DNA from: Diphasiastrum complanatum
Lineage: Eukaryota > Streptophyta > Lycopodiopsida > Lycopodiales > Lycopodiaceae
Direction: 5' to 3'
Assembly (NCBI GenBank): GCA_029204225.1
Contig: CM055099.1
Coordinates: 40,497,131 to 40,561,130 of the forward strand
DNA: 64,000 nt
Shown: piece by piece, positions 22,791 to 33,800 of the stretch
Position numbering within the stretch: position 1 is the first letter of the stretch
Layout of the letters: each line of letters begins with the position of its first letter
Notes under the pieces: generated by a model
What the model saw: only the letters and a program-made list of their open reading frames with translations
Databases searched by the model: none
Told to the model about the DNA's origin: nothing
Translations under genes and position numbers: made by a program

Positions 22791-23499
22791 ATGGATACCT
22801 ATGAGCAACGAATTCCCTCTACATGTCTTGTTGCTTCTTCATCACAGTCATTGGAGTTGGCTGAATTGTGGCACGCAAGGTTTGGGCATATCAACTTTGC
22901 AAGTTTGAAGAAGCTGAAGACATTTAATATGGTAGAAGACATTCCTACTATTGAGCAGCCGGAAGGGCATGTATGTGAGGGGTGCATACTTGGAAAGTTT
23001 CAAAAGAAACCTTTTCCAATTGATGGAACTATAAGGGTTCTTGATAAATTTGGTTCATAGTGATGTTTGTGGTCCAATGAGGACCGAATCCATTGGAAAG
23101 TGCATCTATATTGTGACTTTTATTGATGACTTTTCTCGTTTTACATGGATCTATCCTATCAAGGCTAAATTGGAAGTTTTTCAACGTTTCAAAGATTTTC
23201 TAGCAATGGTGGAAAATCAGTTTGGGCATTCTTTGAAGACCCTACGCACCGATCGAGGAGGGGAACACATTAAGAATACGTTCGGTGCATTTCTTCGAGA
23301 AAAGGGAATTCTACATCAAATGACAACTCCCTATACGCCTCAACAAAATGGTGTTGCCGAGCGAAAGAATCGCACGCTTCTGGAAATGGCCCGTTGCAAG
23401 CTCAAAGCAAAGGGGCTACCTCACAAGTTTTGGGTTGAAGCGGTTATGACGGCAGCATACATAAGCAATCATTGTCCTACTAAAGCATTGAAAGTATGA
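22790..23499 (+). pseudogene. copia C GAG-pre-integrase and integrase
   Basis: ELWHARFGHINFASL followed by HVCEGCILGKFQKKPF forms the HHCC-type motif near 22,860-23,010. After a frame change at about 23,045 the integrase core begins LVHSDVCGPM, with FIDDFSRFTWIYP, LRTDRGGEH (catalytic Asp) and TPYTPQQNGVAERKNRTLLE (catalytic Glu in AERK), ending FWVEAV...CPTKAL at 23,499. The three acidic positions look intact. Protease sequence is absent between gag and this domain. Confidence 0.85.
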
Positions 23500-25166
23500 A
23501 GTTTGGTATGGAAAAAAGCCTACAATCTCTCACTTTCGCATTTTTGGTTGTACGGCTTATGCTTTTGTTCCGGATAAACTTCGTACAAAGCTTGAGGATA
23601 AAGGAGTTAAATGCATTTTTGTTGGCTATAGTAGTGAAAGCAAAGGCTATAGACTGTTCAATTTGAGCACTAACAAGATTATTGTTAGTCGTGATGTGCA
23701 TTTTGAGAGTATGACTCACTTACAAAAAACAACCAAATTTGGGTTCTTGTTGATCTTCCTCATGGGAAGAAGGCAATTGGTTCTAAATGGGTATACAAAA
23801 TCAAGTATAAGGCAGATGGTACCATTGAAAGGTACAAGGCAAGGCTCGTTGCCAAAGGCTATGCTCAGCAAAAGGGGATTGATTATGAGGAGACTTTTTC
23901 TCCTACTGCTCGGATGACAACCGTGAGGGTAGTAACCTCTTTGGCTGTCCATTTTGGTTGGCGTTTGCGGCAACTTGACATAAAGACATCTCAATGAGGA
24001 AGTGTACCTTCAACAACCTGCTGGTTTTTTGGTTGAAGGCCAAGAAGATAAAGTTTGTCTTCTCAAGAAGGCACTTTATGAACTGAAGCAAGCTCCGAGG
24101 ATGTGGTATCAAAAGATACATGCCTACTTTTGTGATCGAGGGTTTACTAATAGTCCTAGCGAATCTACTCTTTATGTCAAGCATACTTCAGATTATATCA
24201 TCATTGTTTTGCTTTATGTTGATGATATTATTATTACGGGAAGTAATGAGCAGCAGATTGATGCCGTAATACTTGATCTTGGTATGGTTTTTGAAACCTC
24301 AGATTTAGGCCTGTTGCACTTTTCTCTTGGTCTTGAATTTGTACAAGAAGGGGCTGGAATTTTCATCTCTCAAGAACGCTACATTGGGCAGATTTTGAAG
24401 CAGTTCAAGATGGAAGATTGCAAGCCGGTTGCTACAACTATTGAGACAGGCCTGAAATCAAGTAGTCAAGGTGATGGTGAACCATTTGATACTACATTAT
24501 ATTGTCAAGCTATTAGTTGTCTCATTTACCTATGTAATTCAAGACCGGACATTTCTTATAGTGTCTCACTCATGAGTCAATTCATGCATGCCCCGATGAC
24601 ATCACATTGGAAAGCATTGAAGAGGATCTTTCGATATCTTCAAGGAACAAGAAGTCATGGACTGGTTTTTCCTGCTTGTGATGATGCATGTTTGGTTGGT
24701 TTTAGTGACTCAGATTGGGGTGGAGATCAAGACACTAGACGCCCTACAAGTGGACATTGCTTTTTCTATGGAAATTCTGCAATTTTGTGGTCAAGTAAAA
24801 AGCAGCCCACTGTTGCTACTTCTTCTAATGAGGCAGAATATAGAGCGATATTTTCAGCCACAACAGAGTGTTTATGGCTGAGAAGACTACTTGTTGACAT
24901 GAAGTTTGGCGAGCCCTCAACCACTCTTATCTTGAGTGATAGTCAAAGACATTGCACGGAATCATGTTTTTCATGCGAGGACGAAGCACATCGAGATCCA
25001 TTATCACTTTGTTCGGGAGAGACTTCATGATGGCGACATTTTACTTGAATATTGTCCTACGGAGGATAATATTGCGGACCTCTTCACTAAGGCGTTGCCT
25101 AGAGTCAGATTTGAAGCTTTATGCAAAGCTTTAAATTTAATACCACGTGGTGGTTTTATTACATAG
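23500..25166 (+). pseudogene. copia C reverse transcriptase and RNase H
   Basis: The integrase tail and RT start (23,500-23,990) are spread over different frames: SKWVYK, KARLVAKGYAQ and DYEETFSP are visible. The main frame 24,002-25,030 has EVYLQQPAGF, LKKALYELKQAPR, YVDDIIITG (catalytic Asp pair intact), then the RNase H region with Y...I..L.YL...RPDI, AGD-equivalent FSDSDWGGDQDTRRPTSG, SSKKQPTVATSSNEAEY and a terminal frame 24,936-25,166 with HIEIHYHFVRE and LADLFTKAL-like NIADLFTKAL. A frameshift near 24,945 separates the last part. Confidence 0.85.
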
Positions 25167-25203
25167 TGAAGATTTCAGTTTTTGCATTGTCATTTAAGGA
25201 GAG

Positions 25204-25731
25204 TGTTAAAAATAAATGACTATGCTGAAGTTAATCCATAGGTTACTTTGACCCAAAAGGTCAAGATTTGTGTAACCATGGGTATTTAGTTATTTAGGCT
25301 ATCTTAAGTTTGTCTTAAGTTCAGTTGGACCCAATTTTGGTCATGTACTAACTCTGGGTCCTTAGGGGTCTAATTTTGTTTAGGGGCCCTATTTTGACTT
25401 TTGGGGGGTGCCCTACATTTAGTAAGTGGTTAACCTTAGGGTTTGGTGGCATTTGGCCACATCCAAGTAGAGTACTTAGATGCTCATTGTGTATTCCATT
25501 TTGGACAATTTGGCTAAGCATTGCTCTTGTTGTTGTTTTCTCTCTCTCTCTCTCTCTCTCTTAGAGTTGGGCGCCCAGCCTCTTCTCTCTTGTTTTCTGT
25601 GGAGATTGATTGATAACTAGATCTTGGTGACTTGACTCTTGCTTTCCTACAAATCTTGAGCGTTTCTATTTCTGGAAGCATATTTGGGATGCCACAAGTA
25701 AGAGCCTGTTGTTTGAAATTGTGGTCTCACC
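25204..25731 (+). repeat. 3' LTR (5' part) of copia C
   Basis: It starts TGTTAAAAATAAATGA after a purine tract. It contains GGGTCC-rich U3-like text and a (TC)n microsatellite at 25,540-25,561, and is cut at 25,731 by the hAT-B target duplication. The LTR end beyond the insert was not identified. Confidence 0.6.
25724..25731. other. Left target-site duplication of hAT-B
   Basis: GTCTCACC here and GTCTTACC at 39,666-39,673 are the expected 8-bp hAT target duplications with one substitution. Confidence 0.75.
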
Positions 25732-26125
25732 CAAGGTTGCATTCAAACGATTCAAACATATCAAACGTCCACGTTTGAAACGTGTTTGAAACGTTTGAAA
25801 GAAAATTTCAAACGTTTGATACAAAATCCTATATCTTTTTCTGATTTTTTTGCAAGTTTTTAAGCAACTAATGCTAATTTAAGTGTTGGAACCTTAAACA
25901 TAACATAAAAGTAGTTGAATAAGCATGTTTAACAAATAAAAGCATTCAGTGTAGACACTAAACAACAGTATGTACAAATTACAATGAAATTCAGTTGGAT
26001 ATATGAAGGAATAACAAGAGTGCACCATCATCAACAAGTGCATAAAAACCATCCATAACTTAAAAATCAAACCATTTATGTTCTTAAACTACTATCCAAA
26101 GAAGTAACAATTTGATGTAATGCAA

Positions 26126-26133
26126 GTACATAA
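26126..26133. other. Left target-site duplication of hAT-A
   Basis: GTACATAA, identical to 37,669-37,676. An 8-bp duplication is the hAT hallmark. Confidence 0.9.
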
Positions 26134-26186
26134 CATAGTTGCAGCGAATCGCGATTCGCCAGCTTCGCGATTCGGGAATCGCGATT

Positions 26187-26336
26187 CTGCGAATCGCGAT
26201 TCGCTGCAGCAAATCGTGGACAGAATCGTTAAGAAAAAAAACTAGAAACCCGAATTTCAGCCTGCGAATCGCGATTCGCTGCAGCAAATCGTGGACAGAA
26301 TCGTTAAAAAAAAAAACAAGAAACCCGAATTTCAGC
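26187..26336. repeat. 75-bp tandem duplication in the hAT-A left subterminal region
   Basis: Copies start CTGCGAATCGCGATTCGCTG at 26,187 and 26,262 and are almost identical. Each carries the palindromic GAATCGCGATTC motif, a plausible transposase-binding site. Confidence 0.85.
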
Positions 26337-27185
26337 CTCCTCCTCGCGCACAGAACCGCGCCAGCAGTGGAGGCGGCAAATTTCTTTTTTGAGAGCTGTG
26401 GGCGTCCAATCTTCGCAAGTGAATACTTGGCAGGCATCTACTCGACGATACGGAGTTGGTGTGCACGGTGCCGGGTGGGTCTAAGCTTCGTGGAGAGTGA
26501 AACGACCAATTTTCGATATTTGGTAAGTGTAGGCTTGATTTTTTGCAATTGTTGACATTGAGCTGTAGGCAACCAAATCGAGCGTAGTTTGGCTCTAGAC
26601 CACCTTTCTTCACGCCTACAGTGATTCCTACAGCATCAGTTTCAGCCGTCACGACACGCCTAGCGAGATTTGAACACCACATTCCAAATGCTTGTGTATT
26701 TTGGCCATTTTCACAGAATGGCTTGTTGGAAACCGAGTGAGGTGATGTCTGAGCCTAGAATGCATTTCCACATGCTTGCACAGACTCCTATGACCTCTGT
26801 TCCGCCCGTCTACGTCCGTATCACAAATTTCAATTTTCATGCCCTGATTCCATACTTTTTAGGGTTTAGGTGTGGACCATCGTGCAAACATCTGCTAGGG
26901 GCGCGGTTTAGGCCCACACTGCACTCCTTTATGCCTGCACGGACTCCGACGCTAACGTCAGTCGCCTGTTATCCCTCATACAGAAATTATTCTATCCCAC
27001 GCCCTAATCTCATGTTCTTCTTTGGCACTTGATATAATGTGTGAACTGGAATCGTTCTGATGTATGCTCTGGTATTTTGAGCTCTATTTGAGCTCGGTAA
27101 TGTTGTTCAATGCAATGTATTTTTTTTTCTACTGAACGTTTGCCTGATTATTTGTTGTTTGCAGGTTTAGGGTCGTGTTGATACG
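26337..27185 (+). other. 5' noncoding part of hAT-A
   Basis: About 850 bp between the subterminal repeats and the transposase. No convincing frame is present. A poly-T tract and TTTGTTGTTTGCAG just before 27,165 look like a splice acceptor, so a 5' UTR intron is likely. Confidence 0.45.
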
Positions 27186-30100
27186 ATGCCAGTGCGGGAC
27201 CGAGGCCTTTGGGCCAGGTTGAGCTTACCGATGGGGATGTGGGCACACACCATGGCTCAGGCACCCGCAGATGGAGATGCTTGCATTGCGGTGGTCACTT
27301 CACGGGATCACTCACCAGGGTTAGGGCTCACTTGCTGCGGGTCAGAGGGCCAGATGGGCGGACATTGGGCATATCTGATTGCCCCAAGATTTCTGATGAG
27401 GATCTGCAGAGGTTGTCTACCATGTACGGGCCCAGTACTGCATCACAAGGTTCTAGACAGGGACAGGCAGCAGGAGCAGCTACAGGTAGGCATGCAGGAG
27501 GGCTCACAGGCAAACAGGCAGGGCCTACCATGGATATTGGGCCCAGTACATCACAGGCAGGGCATGGTATAGCTGCAGGGGGTAGTACATCATGGGTTGG
27601 GCATGGTACAGGTGCAGGGCCCAGTACATCACGGGCAGAGCATGGTACAGCTGCAGGGCCCAGTACAACACGGGCAGAGCATGGTTCAGGTGCAAGGCCC
27701 AGTACAGCACCTTCAGTTCCATCCGCAGCAGCAGCAAGACCATCAGATGAGCATGTTGGTTCAGCAGCAGCGGGTGCTTCTCGACCCTCCTCCTCGGCAG
27801 CAGATGCACCACATGCTTCGGCAAATGTTGCCAGAGAGAGCGACACACCCACAGATCAGCCATCCGTTGGGCATGCTAGACCACGAGCACCATATACACA
27901 GCAGAGAGGGGTTAGGCCCAGGCAACAGACCCTTGATCGATGCGGCTGGCAGAGAGAGCAGCAGGCCCGTTGCACTCGACTATGTGGCCAGTTCTTTTAC
28001 GAGTGCGACATTGCCTTTGCTGTTGCTGACACTTGGGTGTTCAGGGAGTTCTATGCACAGATGGCGGGGGCCGTGGATGCTACATGGACACCTCCCAGGC
28101 GAGAGGCACTACGAGGGAGGTTGCTTCGTCAGGAGGAGGAGACCATCACGCGGGAGTTGAGTTCCATTCGCTCAGCTTCGCAGCAGTAAGTAACTTGTCT
28201 TTGTAATCTCTTTGCATGTGTTTAGGATTTACTGGTGCCGTAATTTTTGCATGTAGCTAATGGGTGTTTTGCGGCAGGTATAGATGCACGATATGGAGTG
28301 ATGGATGGACCGACATTCGTCGGCGATCCGTCATCAATGTCTTGGTTTCTTGCCCGCTTGGCATAGTATTCCTACGTGGCATGGATGCCACTCGAGGTGG
28401 TGACGCCATCACAACCGATTTCATATGGGAGGTCATTAGAGATGTTATTGCTGACATCGGAGTTGAGCACGTGGTTCAGGTTGTCACCGACAACGCCTCG
28501 AACTGCAAGCAGATGGGCGAGATTATGATGAGGGAACACCCCAGCATTGTGTGGACACCCTGTGCTGCACATTGCATAGACTTGCTCATCCATGACCTGT
28601 GTGCGCTTCCATGGATCAGAGAGGTATAGTTTGTTCTATTTGCTATGCTTTCTTCCTTCGATGCTGCTAACCACATCTCAACTACTGTCTAAACTTTTTT
28701 ACTGGGTGTTTGTGTTGCAGATCACTTCTACGGCCATGCGCCTGGTCACTTTTGTCACCAGGAAGGGGCATGTGTTGGCCCTGTTCCGCACCTTCTCCAC
28801 CCTAAACCTGAAGAAGCCCGCACCCACACGCTTTGCGTTTTACTTCTTGGTGCTAGAGCGATTGGTGGTGGTGAAGGACGCATTGCGGCCGATGGTTTCC
28901 AGCGTGGCCTTCCAGGACTTTACAAACCTCCCCCATTCGACATTTTTCCAGTCCACTGTGTACGGCGACGAGTTCTGGAGAGCTGCTGAGGAGATTAGTG
29001 GGATCCTACTACCCATTTACAGAGTGCTGCGTCTGGTAGACCGTGAGGGGTGCACCCTCGGTCTCATTTACGAGTTCATGGAGCGCATCGGCGAGGGGAT
29101 TCTGTTGTCAGCCTTGGACGAGCATAGGTATGACTCTTCAGTGTCTAGTTTGTTGTTTCTCACTCGAGTCTAATGCGTTTCTTTTATGCTATGGTTTAGT
29201 GATTGTTGTAATTTGTCTGCTGCAGGAGGCGCGAGATCTCACGCATCTGGGAGGCCAGATGGGACTACTTCCACCGACCCATCCACGTCGTAGCCCACAT
29301 GTTGTACCCCTTGTGGTGCTCTACACGAGAGAGGGACGATCCGGAGCTGCACCGGGGATGGGTGGAGTACACGGAGCGCGTATGGCCTGGACCAGGTACG
29401 TGTGAGAAATCGTTTGGTAGCAATGTTACTGCAGTATTGTATTCATTGGTAGTGTCTGAATTCGAGGGGTCTTACATGTGCCATGTTTTTCCTTTTGCCA
29501 ACAGGTCCAATTCTGGCCAACATTGAAAGCCAGCTGCTCGCATTTGAGCGCTTCCAGTTTCCTTTCGATGGAGAGCAGAGTCGATGGAGGGAGGATCAGC
29601 TGAGGCCCGTTACATGGTGGTGCATCCACGGGCGCAGCACAGGTGACCTGAGGCGATTGGCTGAGAGAGTCCTTGCACAGGACTGTTCTGCAGGAGCTTG
29701 TGAGCGGAATTGGAGCACCTGGGCCTTGTATCACACGCAGAAGAGGAACAGGTTGTCCATCGAGCAGTGTAGGCGGTTGGTGTTTGTGAACACCAACCGC
29801 CGTATGTTGAGGCGCACACGAGGAGAGGGTCAGATGCTCGAGGTGAGTCACATCATCACCCCTTCTTTCTTGGTATGCTTTGATGAATTGATTTGCTTTC
29901 AAAATATGCAGTGAGTTGCACAATACCTGCCTAACAACAATGTATTGTTTTTTATTGCAGGTGGACCCCGACACTTGCTTGGTGGATTCGATAGCTGCTG
30001 CTCCTCGGGCACCACCCACACAGGAGGAGATGGATGATGAGATCCATAGAGAGCTCTACAGACAGGCACAAGCTGACGCACGGGCTTTACGGCGGCAGAG

Positions 30101-30514
30101 GAGGACAGAGAGGCAGAGGTAGAGGGCTGAGGAGGGAGATGACGAGGTCTCGGAGGGTGGAGAGATGCTCGAGGCAGACTATGTGGAGGAGAAGGAGTGG
30201 GTTGAGGGAGATACAGAGGAGGACGAGGAGATGTGGGCAGAGGCACAGGGGGATGACCTAGCTGACCTGCTGTTGGACCCTGATGCAGAGACAGAGGAGG
30301 AGCTAGCCATTCCTGCACGTAGGCCTAGGGGGAGACCTAGAGGTTCTAGGAGAGGGGGGGTGAGTACTCTTTTTGTAGACAAGAGTGGAGCATCACAGGC
30401 AGTCGTCGGCCAGGCATCATCACAGTGGGTAGGGCCATCCCAGAGCGTAGGGTTACAGCCACCTGACACAGGCACGACGGAGTAGACACAGGGCTGGGGG
30501 CAGCCAGATGGGGG

Positions 30515-30519
30515 CCAGA
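30515..30519. other. Left target-site duplication of gypsy D
   Basis: CCAGA, identical to 36,838-36,842. Five bases is the normal Ty3/gypsy duplication. Confidence 0.92.
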
Positions 30520-30877
30520 TGTAATAGATCCTAACACCACAGTAGGGCAAACACTAACTGATCCACCCAACCTTGCCTACTCCCTGATATAGAGTAAGCC
30601 CCTCCTAGCCCAGTGTGAGGACTGGTAGCATGCTACTGCCAAGTGTCGGCCACGTGGCACTGCCGTGGCCGACTGCACGTCGGGACCCCACTGGGGGCCC
30701 TATCCTGCTGACAGGGTCCCTAGGCTGTGTTAGGCCCGCCATGGCTATGGACCGTGCTGGGGCACACTACTCACACTGTCTTGCCCTGTTGGTCATGTAC
30801 GCTGGACACGACCCTGACTGTGGTATCTGACCTATCTGTGTTCTCTAGGGTTCGGCACTGGTTACGAGCTCGTAACA
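30520..30877 (-). repeat. 3' LTR of gypsy D
   Basis: On the minus strand it begins TGTTACGAGCTCG and ends CTATTACA. It matches 36,480-36,837 at all but one position by eye. A short open frame of 71 codons appears in both LTRs; it is a by-product of the repeat. Confidence 0.95.
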
Positions 30878-30890
30878 CTCCCTCCCCCTT
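30878..30890 (-). other. Polypurine tract of gypsy D
   Basis: AAGGGGGAGGGAG on the minus strand immediately precedes the 3' LTR and overlaps the end of the pol stop codon. It primes plus-strand DNA synthesis. Confidence 0.9.
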
Positions 30891-33800
30891 AAGAATCGTC
30901 TTGGTCCTCTAAGACAAAGTCTGGAAAAATCTTGCGAAGGACGCTGCCTCTTTCCCAAGTGGCATTCTCAACAGGCTGATCATTCCACTTAACCAGATAT
31001 TCTCGGTATAGAGTATGACGAGTCTGCGTCTCTCTACTATCAAGAATTTCCTCTGGTTCATGTGGAGGTTGTTGAGGATCCAATGGGAGAACTAGAACAC
31101 TGTCCCCTACCAGATTATCTGATCTGGTTAAGGCTTTTCGTAACTGACTTACATGAAAAACTGGAAAAACCTTACTGCTGTGTGGGAGTTCTAGTTCATA
31201 GGTGACCTCGCCTAGTCTCCTACTGATGGTAAAGGGACCACAATACCTTGGAGACAACTTAGCACACACTCCTGATTTGAGGGTTTTAGAGTCAACTGGG
31301 ACTCTCAAGTAGACTCTCTCACCAGTGGAGAACTGCACATCCCGTCTGTGTGGATCTGCATAATGCCTGGCTCGATCCTGGGATTGTCTAATGCTACGCT
31401 TAGCATGTTCTATCATCTGGTTTAGGTCTTCTAAAAAGTTTCTGGCTGCTTCAACTTTTTTTTGTTTAAACCCTACAGCTGTGGGTGAGCGTGGCTGAAA
31501 ACCGTACATCAGCATAAATGCGCTGTATCCCGTAGCTGAATGTTTGGTACTGTTGTAAGCAAACTCTAATATCGAGAGATACTCCTCCCAATTAGTCTGC
31601 CTCTTGCTGACGTATGCACGAAGCATATCCTCCAGCACTTGATTTACCCTTTCTGTTTGACCGTCCGTCTGTGGATGGTCGGTGGTACTCATATTAAGTT
31701 TAGTATGGAGATGATGGAATACTGCCTTCCAAAAATTTCCAGTAAACTTACTGTCCCGGTCGCTGACTATGCCGGAAGGTAGACCGTACAATTTAAATAG
31801 CCCGTCTACAAACAACCTCGCTAACTCTGGAGCTCTAACGGTTGTTTTGGTCGGAATAAAATGAGCCATTTTGGTCAGACGGTCAACTGTGACCCATATA
31901 GCGTCATTACCCTTTTGGGTTTTAGGCAGGCCTACTATAAAATCCATGGAGATACTCTCCCATTTACCAGCTGGTATTTCTAAGGGATGCAACAACCCTC
32001 CTGCCTTTAAACGCTCTGCTTTATTTACTTGACATTTCTGGCAACTGGTTACATACTGGTGGACGTCCTTTTTCATACTGGGCCAGAAAAATTGCCTACG
32101 AAGAAGCTCATAGGTCTTCTGTATGCCTGGGTGTCCCGCGCTAGGATTGTCATGACATTCATATAGGACCTGCTGCCTATAATCCTCTGAATTGGGGACA
32201 CATACTCTATCTCTATAGAGCAAGTACTCATCCTGAATGGAATATTGTTTCCATTTGAATCCTTGAGTCAACTGACCCTCAACCACTTGGGTTTGCTTGG
32301 GTAATACAGGCTCAGAATCCTCAACGTCATCTGACGACGTATACTCGGACTCATTATCATCCTCAACGGAAGCTGCCGTATTCTTGGATGAACTGGCACC
32401 AGCCCCGGGAACTGGTTCTGGAGTCTGTAACTGTCTGTTCTGGACTGAGTTCCAGATAATAGAGAAGAATGCATCATGCTGGCATTTCCCTCTCAAGGAC
32501 TCGAGTAACTCATTACGAATCTGAGTAAAACTCAGCTCGTTTATCATAGGCATTCTGCTAAGGGCATCTGCTACTGTATTGAATTTTCCACGCCTATATC
32601 TGATAGACATGTCAAACTCTTGCATCAACTCTGCCCAACGAGCTTTCCGACCTCTAAGCTCAGGTTGATTGCAAAGGTATCTGAGACTCTCATGGTCTGT
32701 CAGGACCTCAAAGTTGGCACCATAAAAATAATGCCTCCAAGTCTTAAGGGCATGGACTATAGAAAAGAGTTCCTTTTCATAGGCACTATACCTAGTCTGT
32801 GCTGGCTCGAGTTTTTTACTCTCGAACGCAACTGGTCGTCCACCCTGAGTTAGCACAGCACCTACTGCAAAGTCGCTAGCATCTGTTTCGACCACAAATG
32901 GCTGATTGGGGTCGACGACCTTTAAAACTGGTGCTGTAGCTAAGGCTGTTTTGAGAGCATCAAAGCTCTCCTGTTGTGCGGACTCCCAAATGAACTCCTT
33001 TCCCTTCCCCTTAAGGAGATTTGTCATAGGGACTGCTATCTGAGCATATTCCTTGACAAATCGTCTGTAATATCCCGCCAGACCAAGAAAGATTTGAAGT
33101 TCCAAAATATTCTGAGGTCTCAGCCAACTGAGTATGGCTTTAACCTTATTTGGGTCCATCTTAATCCCATCTGAAGAGATAATGTGACCCAAATATGCTA
33201 CTTCTTCAACGAAGAATTCACACTTGGATTGTTTAGCATAAAGCTTATGCTTTCTGAGCAGTCGAAACACCTTTCTGAGGTGTTTTAGATGCTCCTTCCT
33301 GGTTTTGCTGTAAACGAGGATGTCATCTAAAAATACGACTACAAATTTACCCAAGTATGGTCTGAGGACACTGTTCATCAAGGTCATAAAGGTAGCTGGA
33401 GCATTTGTGAGCCCAAATGGCATCACCTTAAACTCATAATGACCGTGACGAGTCCTAAAAGCTGTTTTCGAGACATCTTCCGATTTTATACGGACTTGAT
33501 GATATCCCGATCTGAGGTCTATTTTACTGAAAAACTTAGCCCCGTCGAGTTGATCAAACAACTCGTCTGCCCGAGGCATAGGGTATTTATTCTTAATTGT
33601 GACTTTATTGAGGGCTCTGTAATCTACGCAAAGACGCATAGACCCCTCCTTCTTTTTCACCAATAGGACTGGTGAGGCCCATGGTGAACTACTGGTCTGA
33701 ATTTGGCCTTTCCCAAGATAGTCTGTTAACTGCCTAGTTATTTCTTCATCCTCTGTTCGGCTGACCCGATACGGAGGTTTAGAAACAGGTGCTGTACCTG

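Larger units (their letters stand above)
21987..25731 (+). mobile_element. Ty1/copia element C, near full-length but lesioned
   Basis: gag, pre-integrase, integrase, RT and RNase H occur in copia order on the plus strand, followed by a purine-rich AAGGAGAG and an LTR start TGTTAAAAAT at 25,204. The protease has been deleted, and a stop and several frameshifts occur. No 5' LTR or primer site could be found upstream of 21,987, so the left end is truncated or too diverged. hAT-B is inserted about 530 bases into the 3' LTR region; LTR sequence may resume after 39,673, but the LTR end is not identified. Confidence 0.8.

Noticed and set aside
26139-26555. 138-codon frame with repeated RIAIRCSKSW text
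   Set aside because: Product of the 75-bp subterminal tandem duplication and GATTCGCG palindromes of hAT-A.
27328-27852. 174-codon and 112-codon minus-strand frames over hAT-A exon 1, and the 187-codon plus frame 27,597-28,160
   Set aside because: Low-complexity shadows of the GC-rich, repetitive transposase linker; splice phases support the frame of 27,209-28,185.
30615-30830. 71-codon frame present identically at 30,615-30,830 and 36,575-36,790
   Set aside because: It lies in the two LTRs of gypsy D and is duplicated only because the LTRs are; it is antisense to the element and has no motif.
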